Of a DNA stretch of 33,863 nt, positions 33,701-33,863 are shown in pieces. The notes under the pieces were generated by a model. It was not told where the DNA came from. It searched no databases and saw only the letters and a program-made list of their open reading frames with translations. The first letter of the stretch is position 1, and each line of letters opens with the position of its first letter. The position numbers were made by a program, and so were the translations under genes. This stretch comes from Chitinivibrio sp051745065 (GTDB lineage: Bacteria > Fibrobacterota > Chitinivibrionia > Chitinivibrionales > Chitinivibrionaceae). Location of the stretch: positions 1 to 33,863 of the forward strand of contig JBNJDQ010000013.1 of NCBI GenBank assembly GCA_051745065.1, written 5' to 3'.

Positions 33701-33863
33701 ATCCGATTCGGCGCTCTGCTGTGATCCCCGGAGTTTGAGGCGGACAGTCCGGGAGTTGATCTGCTGTGGGGGGACAATGGTTGCACTTCCCGTATTGGCA
33801 AGTGTCTGCAGAGGACTGTATGTTTTTCCGCTGTCCCGGGAGAGTAAGAGTTGCAGTGAGTCA
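27734..33863 (-). CDS. Giant modular secreted protein, 5' end outside window
   Basis: The frame stays open from the stop at 27734 to the window edge, so at least 2042 residues are present and the signal peptide is not seen. A GTG at 33478 is internal: conserved sequence continues upstream of it. From the N-terminal side: an Ig-like piece (S-R-D-S-G-K-T-Y), a carboxypeptidase-regulatory-like domain (residues 57-132, F-S-L-T-G-L-P-Q-G-T-Y) and three jelly-roll-like modules (about 186-360, 589-746, 1187-1355), each ending in an L/W-D-N/D-I motif. Interspersed are ASH/choice-of-anchor-like beta-sandwiches (about 433-525, 1424-1520). A domain of the exported-peptidase type (Y-P-E-G-F-I-A-F-D) lies at about 1600-1760. 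The last 85 residues form a FlgD-Ig/type IX sorting-like domain (W-N-L-R-N-R-S-G-R and A-P-G-T-Y). It is probably a cell-surface protein; no catalytic motif was seen. Confidence 0.85.
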   Translation of the reverse strand, partial: DSLQLLLSRDSGKTYSPLQTLANTGSATIVPPQQINSRTVRLKLRGSQQSAESDLFAILPLHTITGRINVTQENVTITSSGPLETRTRSDRAGNFSLTGLPQGTYKLHAAFQGYGSDTLSVPADTADTVHLPIHYPHPVLSRESLSVSLSDSMTITDSLHISNAGTLPLQIHTRMAPRSRKDTLPNLLETFEDALGSRWDTTYTKGHTITLTQDTPYHGNSALRLTGGYPHSSGEGPILRLGDDLSPSVFSYRVRSASAQRNDASMRMGEVNTAIAKVTFAENGQIQVNDADLCPYEADRWYGIRLTMNHRSSTFDIEVDDSCVARNIPFLFSSPGTVEKIYFYNRDSSCSDWDNIRLDYDWVDAEPFSKEILPGDSSSLAALFRGHLLAPGFYEKDMRIQTNAPGKLSHLSLPVQLSLGEVSGISALRDTVDFDTVYQNFSDTVEILLQNTGNTATMVDSLRIGPYRSQGLHLLTDGPLELPPFGETVPVRLAYIPRDTGWSRGKLELYGKGESVPQHEVPLRGYCRKAPYIVANRDSITHITSYSPLPSGTAGKQHDRLSFSLANTGMEPLEYSISSALKSRSEPSLFYGFENDSIPLSTTVPSATYLDSADALSGSASLCMTREGTLSIIPAAPVRMRVFRLSLDSLHATARITFFMNTEKMNIDIRNTRQAWRVSGDTLSGSYSNPVLPLQIRFDYARKEYEIMANDSLLMDRIPLKGMQKIDSVQIYNTAGGMRLDNILLRESLTELSPLTGTLPAGSEEDIRMRIDKKGFLDGTEKDTLIIASNAINHDTLRIPLHIRGIEGLTFSDSSHTITPFRPGRVHPVMVENRTYQWISADSAISSIPFCTPTAIPGSLIPPHSSCPIYINHAPGPDALPREGHLLLFSNEHCDTANIRFNDAPGPPLSVTPSLLTDTLMEHTRFCDSFTIVNHDTAAHTLVLQEEALGTNTPSTTTPYLTDLPGEITIPPKDSLRIPLTIDKQRLTPLPIHRVISVTDRANPSRRIPFHLSLRRKSGPSLFVSPDTLTATVREDSGGAATMLQLQNTGTEDLRILDIFSTDDAFRTSFTTQYAPAWIIAPGEKTWFSVGTRFLSPGDTLQDFFIRSNDTTDSLHRVYLRPAVQAPAEISLSDSLLTLTAAVPDETEPPVSRDSLQITSHGETPADLRIIPRALNPADTLHTVSSPAYFDFAAGFGLCSLSTSYDNQVSLFSPTGTPGDSALEIFHSGGILHVPLSPNYPRTLSFQFLPQTKNYGLSLIAISEDSTRRQLFEISHRFGIVSDSDTLPLFAQPGRWNTLAFTLIPERNTLHCRFNGSEEALKLYADMFRPGVKITELLFKTTESGQRIGLDDISLGSRFPAVRPQILHMDPGDRQTAAVSYTAFEHSLPGTFRTIFDIMEGPFRRGTFSADLTIPPVDSALIVSQDLDFGTLEMGELCHRTCSLENHSNDTLELRSFDIQGGSFFSVPQKFPVRIPPDRGARIPIIFQPTSRIQDTALGIATMTLRDTVIIQDTISLAGTGRGPAALRFFPDRIVSTIVPGGDTLRQSFAVTNPSKLNHSTKHRSALTIPLSVRDSQVTYRGRNYPLRLNADDYTCTHATYEWNARPDSAGKIAFPKDMPVRRALSRPFLFEDSLYQHIYIYPEGFIAFDSASDGDIPHKTVSALHHFVKDPPTAYPLITDSSSIWLYHDTAGAVLEVFNVRTKHDTPDLPRNHFRIHLDSGGDIRIMYQYCQMHNVANKWAHTLRNWFGINLLDITEALCMIPPMNTNPKYTGYRLQRSSSIASIQHNGVSVAGGETAFAILTGAAPDTASQGCYPLEISTYHAIDTLPNPHITPCTLYVDTAVTMDRLELTMDSAYSRTYSLSPEGMLYIRRSEKQYIGVSLDEYNEDLPHFYRWLTRGGITEIARPDSAVTSVTTAGNCRIEAIFEKPEGIHDTLPRLPESVLSIRRNPALLSEGRADIHIRLKKEVVQGKLIVVDPLGNTLFSTDLAPGHSPVRHITWNLRNRSGRRAAPGTYALFLKVRCADGTGGWARSLLGVEAE

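Noticed and set aside
1..33863. CRISPR arrays, insertion sequences, phage genes, tRNA or rRNA genes
   Set aside because: I read for regular repeats, transposase or integrase motifs and tRNA-like ends and saw none. A covariance-model scan was not possible.

Overview
The window is a bacterial chromosome segment dominated by translation genes, with roughly even base composition. No phage, insertion sequence, CRISPR array, tRNA or rRNA gene was recognised. The lineage cannot be fixed from the sequence alone. A TRL-like lipoprotein, a multi-modular secreted protein with a type IX/FlgD-like C-terminus, an EF-G with an unusual domain IV, and an alpha-operon segment without rpsD suggest a Gram-negative didermal bacterium. 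It could be of the Fibrobacterota/FCB or spirochaete-like kind; this is inference.

Layout. (1) 1-1395: three small lipoprotein genes, one TRL-like and two unrecognised. (2) 1510-17652, + strand: one compact cluster, fusA-tuf-rpsJ-rplC-rplD-rplW-rplB-rpsS-rplV-rpsC-rplP-rpmC-rpsQ-rplN-rplX-rplE-rpsN-rpsH-rplF-rplR-rpsE-rpmD-rplO-secY-infA-rpmJ-rpsM-rpsK-rpoA-rplQ. This is the str (partial), S10, spc and alpha operons joined, closed by a strong intrinsic terminator. rpsL, rpsG, rpsD, adk and map are absent from their common places. (3) 17663-18607, - strand: miaA, with a near-consensus promoter. (4) 18693-22812, + strand: an unrecognised TPR/coiled-coil protein, der and gpsA, probably one operon. 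(5) 22954-26082, + strand: a small PAS protein with a cysteine-pair tail, and an 817-residue flavoprotein carrying reductase, rhodanese, TusA and DsrE modules. (6) 26177-33863, - strand: an Aas-type acyl-CoA/acyl-ACP ligase preceded by a giant secreted protein gene whose 5' end lies beyond the window.

How they work together. Region 2 supplies both ribosomal subunits, two elongation factors, IF1, the SecY channel and the RNA polymerase alpha subunit. Der (50S maturation) and MiaA (tRNA A37 modification) belong to the same translation theme. GpsA and the ligase touch phospholipid metabolism. The fused flavoprotein is a self-contained sulfane-sulfur relay. The giant protein looks like a cell-surface or exported beta-sandwich scaffold.

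I found no clear evidence of a wholly new system. The items most worth a second look are the divergent EF-G, the TPR/coiled-coil protein upstream of der, the four-module sulfur enzyme, the PAS-cysteine protein, a composite hairpin at rplF/rplR, and the giant modular protein.
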